64,000 bases of DNA, from positions 374,333 to 438,332 of the forward strand of contig JAPLDJ010000024.1 in assembly GCA_026391805.1 (NCBI GenBank), given 5' to 3'. Shown piece by piece: positions 17,022 through 26,138 of this stretch. This DNA is from Bacteroidota bacterium (GTDB lineage: Bacteria; Bacteroidota; Bacteroidia; Bacteroidales; FEN-979). The notes under the pieces are model-generated. The model ran no database searches and was not told the origin of the DNA. It saw only the letters and a list, made by a program, of their open reading frames with translations. A program made the position numbers and the translations under genes. The first letter of the stretch is position 1; each line of letters opens with the position of its first letter.

Positions 17022-18368
17022 ATGTCAGAATATAAGAGACATATAATCCGGATCTTCCTGATTCATGCTTTTATATTAACTGAAGGAATAATTGCTTTCT
17101 CTCAGACGGCAACACTTCGTGGAATCGTCAAAGACAATTATTCATTGACCCCGATAAGCAACGTCAACATAAAGATAAACGGCACCAAGGAAGGTGTTTT
17201 CACTGGCCCGGACGGTCGATTTTCACTTACCTTGAAGAGGACTCCCGTTTCGCTGACAATATCCTGCGTGGGGTATGAACCACTTTATTATAATATTGAC
17301 AAAATCCCCGTAAAACCCATTACCCTGATATTAAGGCAAAGAACCTCTGATCTGCAGGAAGTCGATATTAAAGCAATGCGTTTCAACTATATCTTCAAGG
17401 ATTTGAATTTTTCAGTTCTTGATTATGAGATCATGAATGATAATTTACTGTTACTGGTATTTCGTTACCAGCTGAGAAATACTGAACTAATCCTGCTGAA
17501 CAGGGACGGGGATACGCTTTGCGTTGTGCCTGTCCCTGAACAGAAACCAATGCGCCTGTACAGAGATTTTTTGGGGAATATTCACTACATCTCTACAAAA
17601 GAAAATGCCTTTCAATGTGAATATAATGATGTACTGAAAAAAATGGAGTTCCCTTACCGGACAACTTATGATACACTGGTCAGGAAGGTGAAACCCTTTC
17701 TGTTTACTGCCGGCGACCGCTTATATTTTGAGGAATTCACACCGGATGGTTTTGGTAAAAATATTGGTTATTATGATACCATCCATGGTAAAGAATACAT
17801 CCGTAATATCTCCGGAGAAACCACCCAAAGAAACTACTTCAACGATTTAAAATTCAATGCCCATTGGAATTCAATTGTCGGTCGCCCTGCCCGTTTTACT
17901 GAAGATGATTACCGGGCAGATAAACACTTTTATTACCAGAAAATCAATGCCCCGCTGGTGAAATTAGGGGATAATACTATGGCTGACTTTAATTTCACAG
18001 ATGGGGTGATTGAGTTTATGAACAGAGAAGGGATGGTATATCGTAAAGTGCCGATCGATTTCCAAGAAGAGACTAACGGAAATTTGCTTGCCGGGTTACT
18101 CAGTGTTTTTATTCCTATAGCAGATTGGGAATGGAGCGGGAATCTATATGTAGATGAGTATTACAGGGAGGTTTACACGACCTTTAAAAAAAGCGGAATG
18201 GTTCAGATCAGGAAAATTGATCTGGAAACAGGAAAATTAACCCGGAACTTTGATGTGCCTTTCCCTTTTCCGAGAAAAATCGAAATTTATAAAGGAGATG
18301 CATATTTCCTTACTAAAGATATCGGGGGAGAACTCGATAAATGGAAATTGGTCAAACTAAATTTGTAA
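17022..18368 (+). CDS. Secreted protein with carboxypeptidase-regulatory-like N-terminal domain
   Basis: A 448-residue protein with a signal peptide (IRIFLIHAFILTEGIIAFSQ). Residues about 29-115 form a CarboxypepD_reg-like domain: TLRGIVKDNYSLTPISNVNI, DGRFSLTLKR and ISCVGYEP. In Bacteroidota this domain begins many TonB-dependent receptors, but here no plug or barrel follows; the remaining 330 residues are a soluble region I do not recognise, with blocks suggestive of a beta-propeller (VRKVKPFLFTAGDRLYFEEF, NLYVDEYYREVYTTFKKSG). It shares the AT-rich composition of the DUF5689 gene upstream. Confidence 0.72.
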   Translation: MSEYKRHIIRIFLIHAFILTEGIIAFSQTATLRGIVKDNYSLTPISNVNIKINGTKEGVFTGPDGRFSLTLKRTPVSLTISCVGYEPLYYNIDKIPVKPITLILRQRTSDLQEVDIKAMRFNYIFKDLNFSVLDYEIMNDNLLLLVFRYQLRNTELILLNRDGDTLCVVPVPEQKPMRLYRDFLGNIHYISTKENAFQCEYNDVLKKMEFPYRTTYDTLVRKVKPFLFTAGDRLYFEEFTPDGFGKNIGYYDTIHGKEYIRNISGETTQRNYFNDLKFNAHWNSIVGRPARFTEDDYRADKHFYYQKINAPLVKLGDNTMADFNFTDGVIEFMNREGMVYRKVPIDFQEETNGNLLAGLLSVFIPIADWEWSGNLYVDEYYREVYTTFKKSGMVQIRKIDLETGKLTRNFDVPFPFPRKIEIYKGDAYFLTKDIGGELDKWKLVKLNL

Positions 18369-18508
18369 CGGTTTACAGGCTTATGATTGGAACTCCGGAC
18401 AGATTATCAATCCGCATTTCATAAAAATTTCGTACCTTATAGTCCAAATCCATGAAATGGAATGATGGGTTATAATTTCAGCTTTTCCTGGATAGAAAAA
18501 AGGGGAAT

Positions 18509-20454
18509 ATGCGATGCGTACGTGTTACTAATCTAAAATGTCCGGAATTACCAAAAAGAATATCGTTCTGTTTGTTTTTATGGTTGATTCCGTTTTCCGT
18601 GTTCCCGGTAAATTACTATTTCAGTTCAACGGGGAATGATGGGAACAGTGGCACCAGCGCTTCCCAGCCCTGGTTATCGTTTTCGATACTGCAAACGGTT
18701 ATAGTTCATCCGGGCGATTCGATATTGTTCATGGCCGGCGATTCCCTGACAAGTGCAGATAACATCTCTTTATGGAAATGGGTCGATAAAGGCCCTGATG
18801 GAATTTATGGAACTGCCGATGATGTTCTCTATGGCAATGCGACTCAATACACACCAGGTCAAAAAATAGTCCTGACAACTTATCCCGTTACAGGGGCAAA
18901 GGCGGTAATTACCTTCACAAACGATGTAAACGGCATTGACCTCTATAATGTGCAGGGCATTGAAATTTCAAACCTCAGGCTTAAAGGCATTGGTTATGCA
19001 TCCGGACCCGTTCATCATGGAATATCGGTATACTGCGACGACGCATGGGGCGCTCCGCTAACCGATACGTTAAAACACTATAAGGTTAACAATTCCGATG
19101 GTACAGGTTTCAACGCCGGTATTTTTATCGGGGGCTGGCACAGAAAAATTGCGGATGTTGTCATCAACAACTGCAATCTGTATGGTAACAAGAGCTCTGG
19201 AATCGATTCAAGGGCGCCCTTAGCGGGAGACATTTACGATGTGAAAATCCGGTACTGCAATGCCTATAATAATCCCGGTGATCCGGCTTCTCCAACCCAT
19301 TCAGGAAACGGAATTGTACTGGGGGAGGTGAATAAAGGGTTGATCGAACATTGCATGGCTTACCACAATGGCTGGCAGAATACAGCGGTTGGCGGCCCGG
19401 TTGGCATATGGACCTACGACGCTACCGACGTCACCATTCAATACTGCGAAGCCTGGAACAATAAAACCAACAGTGCGGCTGATGGCGGCGGATTTGATCT
19501 GGATGGCGGTGCACAAAACTGCACAATCCAGTATTGCTATTCCCACGATAATGACGGCCCGGGATTTCTGATCTGCCAGTACAGTGGCGCCCGTGCTTTT
19601 AATAACAATACCGTCCGGTATTGCATCAGCAAAAACGACGGCCGTAAGAATGGCGCCGGCGGGATCCATTTCTGGTCTGCCGGATCGAACGGAGGCATTA
19701 CCGGCACCGAGATCTATAACAATACCGTATATAACGAAATTTCAAGCGTGGTGAATTTTCAGAATACTTCGGGGATCAGCGGTGTAAAGGTCAGAAACAA
19801 CATTTTTATTTCAGCAAATGATCATGATTTAGTTTCAGGAAATCCGGCTACGTCCGTTGCGAAATTCGAAGACAACTCTTACTGGAGCAGCGGAGGAGTT
19901 TTCGATGTTGCAGGGTATTCAAGTCTCAGCGACTGGAGAACGGCCATGTCGCAGGAAATTTCAGGCGGCTTACCGTCAGGCTTTGATGTGGACCCCATGG
20001 TCATGAATCCGGCCATCGGCGACACGGTAAAAAACAGCGATCATCTTGACACATTAACGGTTTATATGCTTTTGCCCCAATCTCCGCTGATCAATATGGG
20101 ACTGGACCTTAGGTTACCTGCGAACGGATCATTGAATGTCGGACTAACAGATTTCTTTGGCAACCCGATACCCCTTGAGAATTTTTTTGAACCTGGCGCG
20201 AATGAGTTCCAATTTTTAACGGCATCCTGGACGGGAACTGCAAGCACTGACTGGAATACTTCCACAAACTGGAGCAATTTGAGGGTGCCTGATTTCAGGA
20301 CCAACGTTACTATTCCGAATGTAACCAACCAGCCGGAAATTAATACCACCGGCAACAATTGCTATAACCTTACCTCCAGGGTGGTGCAACCATCCAAATC
20401 AATGCAGGAAAAATGCTGACGGTTAACGGGACATTGACATTGAATCCTGATTGA
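18509..20454 (+). pseudogene. Right-handed beta-helix protein, frameshifted and truncated at the 3' end
   Basis: The open frame gives 636 residues with a signal peptide (SFCLFLWLIPFSVFPVN) and a parallel beta-helix made of short repeats such as VVINNCNLYGNKSSGI, IQYCEAWNN and IYNNTVYNEI (about 215-440). After ASWTGTASTDWNTSTNWSNL the frame fails: at about 20372-20374 one base seems lost. In the next frame the protein would continue LQGGATIQINAGKMLTVNG TLTLNPD, a typical Bacteroidota T9SS-module sequence, and then stop at 20452-20454. That stop sits four bases before an AACTGGTG repeat, so the rest of the module and any sorting signal are missing. Start chosen at the ATG after AAAGGGG. A sequencing error could explain the shift but not the missing end. 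Confidence 0.72.
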
Positions 20455-20458
20455 GCTT

Positions 20459-20487
20459 GTGAACTGGCGAACTGGTGAACTCGTGAG
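20459..20487 (+). repeat. AACTGGYG octamer repeat after the beta-helix gene
   Basis: GTGAACTGGCGAACTGGTGAAC followed by a degenerate unit; the same family as at 5442-5584. Confidence 0.8.
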
Positions 20488-20811
20488 TGACTTATTGAAT
20501 CACCAAAAAATAGCCAATTCACAGTAAAAACAGCTTTCTTACCTGCCCGCTGGCAGACAGGCTTCATGGATCTCTCTGTGAGAGTTAATGTCAGGTTCTT
20601 ATTTAAATTTTTATGATTGTTTTCATTACCATAGGAAATTATTTTTTTATATTTGGCACTCTGTTTTCAGAAATGCAGCAAACCCCCTGATCCTGATCTG
20701 ATCCTGAATGTTTATATTCTGATGCTGGAGATACTCATTTTAAAGAAGTCCACATAGTTAAACTATCTGACCATTAACAACACCAGTACTAAAAAAGAAA
20801 GGAGAAAAATC
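20488..20811. other. Gene-free stretch with a GGCAG-type hairpin
   Basis: Contains CCTGCCCGCTGGCAGACAGG at 20542-20561, a variant of the CCTGCC palindrome seen elsewhere. The remaining AT-rich sequence holds nothing I recognise; an AGAAAGGAGA sequence just before the next ATG may be a ribosome binding site. Confidence 0.5.
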
Positions 20812-21912
20812 ATGTTTCCAAAAGTAAAGATCGTTTTATGGATTGCAAAGACCTATTCCGGAATCGTCACTGTGGCTATTCTGATCATCATTTCCACGCT
20901 TCTGGGCGGTTGCCGGAAAAGCTCGTCGGTGGAGGTTCAACCGATCGGAACAACGGAAACCCTCCGCTTCGTCTGGATGGCTGACAGCCGCGGCGACTCG
21001 CTCGGCGACCCGGTGAACACACCGGTCATGAAAGCCATCATTGGCCAGATCACGAAGCTTTCGCCCAAGCCGTTATTTGTGGTGTTCGGCGGAGACATGT
21101 CCTACCGGGGCTTCATCGACAACAAATACACCTTCCGGAGTTGGAAGGATCTGTACCAGCCGGTCTTCGACAGCGGGATTGCCCTCTACACCTGTGTCGG
21201 CAACCATGAGCTGTACCACCAGCACGCCTCGGAAGGATCGTGGCGCCTCAACCAGGATACCTTCAAGGTAGTTTTTTCGGAGAACCCCGGCAACGGACCG
21301 GCCGGCTACGAGCACCTGACCTGGTCCTTCACCCACCCTGGATCCGGCTCTTTCTTCGCCGCACTTGATCCCTATTATCTTTACAAAGACACCATGCACC
21401 TGAAGCTGGGAGGCAACATCGACTCCATCCAGATGGCATGGCTGGAACTCCAGGTGGCGCAGAGCAGCGCCCTCCACAAGTTCCTGTTCATCCATACACC
21501 CTACTACTATATGTCCAACGACCCGGAAGAACCCTCGTCGTCAAACGAGACCGACACCAAAATGTGGTCGCTGATCGACGCCAACAAGTTCGACATCTAT
21601 TTTTGCGGGCATTCGCACCTCTATTCCCGCAGGACCATCGACAGCAGCCTGCACCCGACGCCGCAAACCCTGCCTCCGACCAACCTGTGGCAAAACAACG
21701 TAGTACAGCTTCTCAACGGTACCTGCGGCGCAGGCCCTTCTGTCGACTCGACGCTGACGCCCGACACCCGGGCCGCATGGAACGTTCACAACGACCCGCT
21801 GACCTTTTACTTCAGCGTTATCGACGTTACGGGCAACACCGTTACCGTGAACAGCTACCGGGGTTACACCGGGACCTACTACGTATTCGATACGTTTACG
21901 ATCGTGAAATAA
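20812..21912 (+). CDS. Calcineurin-like metallophosphoesterase lipoprotein
   Basis: A 366-residue lipoprotein whose signal peptide ends in LLGGC (Cys near residue 34). The binuclear-metal phosphoesterase signature is complete: MADSRGDS (first Asp), FGGDMSYRG, VGNHELYH, a later His in FLFIHTPYYY and the final CGHSHLYSRR. This is the purple-acid-phosphatase-like order D, GD, GNHE, H, GHxH. The substrate cannot be told from sequence; an exported phosphatase is likely. The gene is more GC-rich than the preceding two, and an AAAGGAG-type ribosome binding site precedes the ATG. Confidence 0.87.
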   Translation: MFPKVKIVLWIAKTYSGIVTVAILIIISTLLGGCRKSSSVEVQPIGTTETLRFVWMADSRGDSLGDPVNTPVMKAIIGQITKLSPKPLFVVFGGDMSYRGFIDNKYTFRSWKDLYQPVFDSGIALYTCVGNHELYHQHASEGSWRLNQDTFKVVFSENPGNGPAGYEHLTWSFTHPGSGSFFAALDPYYLYKDTMHLKLGGNIDSIQMAWLELQVAQSSALHKFLFIHTPYYYMSNDPEEPSSSNETDTKMWSLIDANKFDIYFCGHSHLYSRRTIDSSLHPTPQTLPPTNLWQNNVVQLLNGTCGAGPSVDSTLTPDTRAAWNVHNDPLTFYFSVIDVTGNTVTVNSYRGYTGTYYVFDTFTIVK

Positions 21913-21976
21913 GAGGTGAAAATAAACTAAACGAAATCAAACCTCGTACGACAACGAACCTATAAGATAATCCCAT

Positions 21977-22882
21977 ATGAAACGCCTTGTATTGTTCCTT
22001 TTCCTTGCGCCTCTCTTCACGTGCGCCTTCGGTCAGTCGATCGTTGCCCCGAACAGGCTCTGGTACAACTTCATCAACTATTATGTTTTTCCGCCGCCTG
22101 TTACCGGTGTTGAGCATCTTGAATTTACGGCTGATACAGTAATCAACTCCCTGACCTATAAGAAAGTCATCCGGGCGCTGGAGGATAGTCCGGGCGACTG
22201 GTTACCATACGGATACATACGCGAGAATACGGACAAACAGGTGTTTTACAAGATCAGCGTCTCCGATCCCGAGCGCATGTTGTATGATTTAAATGTCAGC
22301 AAGCATGACACTATTTACGTTTACGGACTGACCACCTCTTATACATATAAGAACCTGGATTCCATAAGCTATTACGTCCGGAGCATCGACAGCATCCTGG
22401 TTGACGCATCCTACCGGAAGCGGATCAACCTTGCAATCCCTGAAGATACCACATTCACATTTGAACAGTGGGTCGACAGCATCGGGGGACTGGGCGGGAT
22501 GCTGCATAACAGGTCTCTTCTTGTTGGTTGTGATTACTATACACTGCAATGCTATTTCGAGAGCACACTCCTGAAGTATCATGATCCTGATTATTCATCC
22601 TGTACTTATATTTCACAAATCGGTGAGACGAGAGCTTCCTGTCCTGTGGTCTCAGTTTCCCCGAACCCGGTAACCGGCGTTTCAACAATGGAAATAAGCG
22701 GAATAAGTTCATACAGCTCACTAACAGTTATTTTTTATGACCTCTCGGGAAAGGAGGTATGCCGGAGTACAGGAGAACGGCGTATCACAATCTCATCGGA
22801 GAGTTTTCCTGCCGGAACTTATTTATATTCCGTTTTTCTTGATAAAAAGCCGATGACCACAGGAAAGATTGTTGTTGAATAA
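21977..22882 (+). CDS. Secreted protein with T9SS type A sorting domain
   Basis: A 301-residue protein with signal peptide (MKRLVLFLFLAPLFTCAFGQ) and a C-terminal sorting domain of about 75 residues: SVSPNPVTGVSTMEISG, SLTVIFYDLSGKEV, and ESFPAGTYLYSVFLDKKP ending TGKIVVE. The 200 residues between are not recognised. It should cross the outer membrane by T9SS and be anchored or released. It follows the phosphoesterase by 64 bases and precedes a YCF48-repeat protein by 40 bases, so these may be co-transcribed. Confidence 0.8.
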   Translation: MKRLVLFLFLAPLFTCAFGQSIVAPNRLWYNFINYYVFPPPVTGVEHLEFTADTVINSLTYKKVIRALEDSPGDWLPYGYIRENTDKQVFYKISVSDPERMLYDLNVSKHDTIYVYGLTTSYTYKNLDSISYYVRSIDSILVDASYRKRINLAIPEDTTFTFEQWVDSIGGLGGMLHNRSLLVGCDYYTLQCYFESTLLKYHDPDYSSCTYISQIGETRASCPVVSVSPNPVTGVSTMEISGISSYSSLTVIFYDLSGKEVCRSTGERRITISSESFPAGTYLYSVFLDKKPMTTGKIVVE

Positions 22883-22922
22883 ATCCTGATGACTGATGAC
22901 CATTTGTAAAATCTATATATAA

Positions 22923-24125
22923 ATGAAGAAGTTCACACTTTTATTCTTTCTGATCCTCTTAGCCAGCGTGACAAGGAGTCAGAACTGGATCCCCCTGAAC
23001 TCGGGGACGACAAAGAACATCCGTTCGGTCTTCTTTCTCAATGCCGACACCGGCTACATCGTGGGCGACAGTATACTTCTTAAGAAGACCACTGACGGGG
23101 GTCTGACCTGGACAGACTTGCCGGGATCAGGACTGGACAGCATGTCGTATAACTCCATCTTCTTTACGGATGCACAGCACGGCTACCTCGCGGGCCGCAC
23201 CGGGATCATCCTGAAGACTACTGACGGCGGCGCCACCTGGGGCACGACGATCCTCCAGGCGTATGTGGATTGCCTCTACTCCATGTATTTCCTGTCGCAG
23301 GATACCGGCTACCTTGTCGGGGCCAATACCCCGACCTCGAGCGCTATCGTAAGGACATACAATGGTGGTTATCCATGGACCTATGAAGAGACTTTCACGA
23401 CAAAGCCCCTGAGGTCCGTCTATTTTACCGATAACAATACCGGTTTTGCTGCCGGCGATAGCGGCACAATCATTCATACCCTTGATGCCGCATCAACATG
23501 GGACAAACAGGCGTCAGGCACGACAAGGGATCTTCATGCAGTATATTTTACGGATGAGAATACCGGAATTGCGGCCGGTGACAGCGGAACGATCCTGAAA
23601 ACCCAGGATGCCGGCAGCAACTGGCTCATGATTCAATGCGGCACCAACGATCATTTCCGTTCATTGCATTTCCCGCTTCCCTCGATTGGGTATGTCTGCG
23701 GTACCGGCGGCCATATCGGATACAGCGACGACGGCGGAATTTTCTGGACCAAGCTCTATTCCGGTACCTCCGTTGACCTGAATTCCATCTTCTTCCCGAC
23801 CCCAGAGATCGGTTACGCGGTTGGAAATAACGGGACAATACTTAAAACCACGAACGGGGGAGGAGTGGGAACAGGAAAGTCTCTTCCGGCGCTTACGTTC
23901 AGGATCCATCCCAACCCTGCCGTTGACTTTATATTCCTGGATCTGCCGGAGCTTATGCCGAGAGCGAAAATATCGGTTATGACGATCAGCGGACAGGTGC
24001 TGTTTGAACAGGAGGTCACCGGTATCCGGACACAGATTGACATGAGAAGCCTGAATCCGTCTGTTTATCTAATAAGATATTCGGATCAGCAGACATCAGT
24101 GGTTAAGAAAATCGTAAAAGAATAA
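22923..24125 (+). CDS. YCF48-like beta-propeller protein with T9SS sorting domain
   Basis: A 400-residue secreted protein: signal peptide to about residue 19, then six or seven repeats of about 45 residues of the YCF48/BNR type (IRSVFFLNADTGYIVGD, KKTTDGGLTWTDLP, FFTDAQHGYLAG, LKTTDGGATW), expected to fold as a beta-propeller. A T9SS domain closes it: RIHPNPAVDFIFLDLPE to VVKKIVKE. YCF48 relatives in plants and cyanobacteria assist photosystem II assembly; in heterotrophic Bacteroidota the role is unknown and that name should not be carried over. The next gene starts seven bases later and encodes a related propeller. Confidence 0.83.
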   Translation: MKKFTLLFFLILLASVTRSQNWIPLNSGTTKNIRSVFFLNADTGYIVGDSILLKKTTDGGLTWTDLPGSGLDSMSYNSIFFTDAQHGYLAGRTGIILKTTDGGATWGTTILQAYVDCLYSMYFLSQDTGYLVGANTPTSSAIVRTYNGGYPWTYEETFTTKPLRSVYFTDNNTGFAAGDSGTIIHTLDAASTWDKQASGTTRDLHAVYFTDENTGIAAGDSGTILKTQDAGSNWLMIQCGTNDHFRSLHFPLPSIGYVCGTGGHIGYSDDGGIFWTKLYSGTSVDLNSIFFPTPEIGYAVGNNGTILKTTNGGGVGTGKSLPALTFRIHPNPAVDFIFLDLPELMPRAKISVMTISGQVLFEQEVTGIRTQIDMRSLNPSVYLIRYSDQQTSVVKKIVKE

Positions 24126-24132
24126 ATGCTTT

Positions 24133-25245
24133 ATGAGGACAAAAAAATTATTGACGTTGGTTGTTCTGATGGTGTTGGTCAACCTTTTAATAATCCCATA
24201 CGGATGCAAGCATAAAGAAGAAACAACCGCGACCGTCGTTCCGAAGATGTATGCATGGGTGGTCGGGAACAAGGACAGTACAGGGTACGCGTTGATCCTC
24301 CGTACAACCGACGGAGGTGAAACATGGCAACGGCAGGGCGAAGGATCGGCTGCGCTCCAGGGAATTGATCTTTACGGTGTTGCTGCGGCAGACACAAATA
24401 TCGTATTTGCCGCGGGTTCCCATAACGCGGTTTTGAAGACATTGGATGGCGGCAAAAACTGGATCCGCATTGCAGGTTTGCCATCCCTGGCGGCAACTGA
24501 ATTCGCCTCCGTCAGCGTGGCCGGAACGGAAAATGTCTGGATCAGCGGCGGGAACGGAGTAGTGCTGAATTCAAAGAATGGGGGAATTACATGGACCCTG
24601 TTTGATAAGAATTTCTTTCACAATTCACTGATGCAGGGGATCCATGCTGTGAATGCACAGACCGTCTATGTTGTCGGAGGATTTCCCGTAGGACGCGATT
24701 ACAGGGGCTTTATCGGTCATACAGCTGACGGAGGACAAACGTGGGACTCAGTCGTCCTGGAGAATAATTATAACCGGAATGAATGGATCGGTGTAAAGTC
24801 CTCCGATGTCAATAATATCGTTGTATATGGCGGTAAATCTCATTATGCAGTCAGCACCGACGGCGGGCTGACCTGGAAAAATGATTCAGTCCTAGGTTCA
24901 GGCGGCGGGGGAGGAGGAGCCGATATAAACTGCCTTACAATGCTGGATGCCCAAACCTGGTGGGGCGCCTTCGACTATGATGCCATTTATATCACAACAA
25001 ACGGCGGGGCATTGTGGACGAAGCAGGTTTCGGCCGGCCCTCCCGGCATGTGGCTTTTCGGCATCGATTACTTCGACAGGAATCACGCAATAATCTGCGC
25101 TCCCAGCAGCAGTTCCCTTACGGGTAAGATTATTACAACATCCGACGGCGGCACAACATGGAGATTAACATACAGCGCCAGGACATGGCTGAATAAAGTT
25201 TCATCTGTTAAAAGTTTATACACCAATCCATTGATAATAAGATGA
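24133..25245 (+). CDS. YCF48-like beta-propeller lipoprotein
   Basis: A 370-residue protein with a lipobox-like end to its signal peptide (IIPYGC, Cys near residue 25) followed by KHKEETT. The mature part has repeats such as LRTTDGGETWQRQG, LKTLDGGKNWIRI, HTADGGQTWDS, VSTDGGLTWKN and TTSDGGTTWRL, the Asp-box pattern of YCF48/BNR propellers. Unlike its upstream partner it ends without a T9SS domain. The pair may work as one surface lipoprotein and one T9SS-delivered partner, but this is inference from adjacency. Confidence 0.82.
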   Translation: MRTKKLLTLVVLMVLVNLLIIPYGCKHKEETTATVVPKMYAWVVGNKDSTGYALILRTTDGGETWQRQGEGSAALQGIDLYGVAAADTNIVFAAGSHNAVLKTLDGGKNWIRIAGLPSLAATEFASVSVAGTENVWISGGNGVVLNSKNGGITWTLFDKNFFHNSLMQGIHAVNAQTVYVVGGFPVGRDYRGFIGHTADGGQTWDSVVLENNYNRNEWIGVKSSDVNNIVVYGGKSHYAVSTDGGLTWKNDSVLGSGGGGGGADINCLTMLDAQTWWGAFDYDAIYITTNGGALWTKQVSAGPPGMWLFGIDYFDRNHAIICAPSSSSLTGKIITTSDGGTTWRLTYSARTWLNKVSSVKSLYTNPLIIR

Positions 25246-25313
25246 TAATCACAATTGTGTAAATTTGAGGATTGAAGCTTAATTCACTGCTGCTTTTTAC
25301 AAATAATCACACC

Positions 25314-25712
25314 ATGAAACTTGTTAAAATCATCTTACCAGTCTTCCTGGCGGCAATCTGGATCAGCATTTCGGAATTTGTAAGGAATGAGCTCCTGGTA
25401 AAGCAATTCTGGACAGACCATTACCAGACACTCGGACTTACATTCCCTTCGAAGCCTGTAAACGGAGTCCTATGGGGTGTCTGGTCACTGCTGTTTGCGG
25501 TTGCAATTTATTTTCTTGCCAGGAAATTCACACTCTGGCAAACCACTTTTCTTGGCTGGTTTGTGGGGTTTGTGCTGATGTGGGTCGTTATCGCAAATCT
25601 GGGCGTACTGCCTTACGGCCTGTTATGGTATGGGGTGCCGTTAAGCCTCCTTGAATCATTTATCGCTACGCTGATCATCAAGAAGGTTGGAGGTGTGAAG
25701 TCGGAGGACTGA
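25314..25712 (+). CDS. Small integral membrane protein
   Basis: From the ATG used here, a 132-residue protein with four hydrophobic segments: IILPVFLAAIWISISEF, VWSLLFAVAIYFLA, TTFLGWFVGFVLMWVVIA and GVPLSLLESFIATLIIKK. I do not recognise a named family with certainty. A frame extension of 14 residues upstream is possible but lacks support. The stop codon lies in the second unit of a GAG-rich heptamer array, so the last few residues (VKSED) are repeat-encoded and the original end may have differed. Confidence 0.65.
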   Translation: MKLVKIILPVFLAAIWISISEFVRNELLVKQFWTDHYQTLGLTFPSKPVNGVLWGVWSLLFAVAIYFLARKFTLWQTTFLGWFVGFVLMWVVIANLGVLPYGLLWYGVPLSLLESFIATLIIKKVGGVKSED

Positions 25713-25762
25713 GGTCGGAGGACTGAGGTCAGAGGTCAGAAGATGGAGGATGGAGGATGGAG
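25700..25762 (+). repeat. Tandem GRNNGAG heptamer array, nine units
   Basis: Nine exact 7-base steps: GTCGGAG, GACTGAG, GTCGGAG, GACTGAG, GTCAGAG, GTCAGAA and three GATGGAG. The TGA stop of the membrane protein gene lies inside unit two. Confidence 0.88.
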
Positions 25763-25770
25763 AATCGAAA

Positions 25771-25830
25771 AATCTGTGACAAATCTGTGGAATCCCTGCC
25801 TGCGGCAGGCAGGTGTGTTAATCTGTGGTG
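25771..25830 (+). repeat. 60-bp AATCTGTG module, left arm of an inverted pair
   Basis: Identical in length and matching at 57 of 60 positions to the reverse complement of 26057-26116. Contains CCTGCCTGCGGCAGGCAGG. The pair brackets the FeoB-associated gene. Confidence 0.9.
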
Positions 25831-25835
25831 AATTA

Positions 25836-26030
25836 TTACCGTTGGCTTGACTTTGCTTTTTTAAGCTCGATTTCTTTCTTCAGTTCTTCAAGTGAGCAAC
25901 CACCGCAATTCTTGTCGCAACCGTCGCAGCCCCTGATGGGATTGGAGAAATACTTTACTGTTCTGTAAACTCCAAAACCAGCTGCGAGCGCCAAAATACA
26001 GACCGTTATGATCCACTGTAACATCTTCAA
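25836..26030 (-). CDS. FeoB-associated Cys-rich membrane protein
   Basis: A 64-residue protein with one transmembrane helix (LQWIITVCILALAAGFGVY, about residues 4-22) and a cytoplasmic-type cysteine cluster CDGCDKNCGGCSLEELK (about 35-51), then a charged tail. This matches the FeoB-associated Cys-rich membrane protein family, thought to help ferrous iron import. It lies 108 bases downstream of feoAB on the same strand, but a 60-bp repeat stands between them, so co-transcription would have to read through a strong hairpin. Confidence 0.85.
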   Translation of the reverse strand: MKMLQWIITVCILALAAGFGVYRTVKYFSNPIRGCDGCDKNCGGCSLEELKKEIELKKAKSSQR

Positions 26031-26056
26031 ACATTTTTATTTTCCATCCTCATTCT

Positions 26057-26116
26057 CACCACAGATTGACACACCTGCCTGCCGCAGGCAGGGATTCCAC
26101 AGATCAGTCACAGATT
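26057..26116 (-). repeat. 60-bp AATCTGTG module, right arm of the inverted pair
   Basis: Reverse-complement partner of 25771-25830. It begins about 22 bases past the feoAB stop, in sense orientation to that gene. Confidence 0.9.
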
Positions 26117-26138
26117 AAATAATTAACACGTCACCACA

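Noticed and set aside
22923..25245. Photosystem II assembly role for the YCF48-like proteins
   Set aside because: Nothing in the window suggests photosynthesis; only the propeller repeat is shared.
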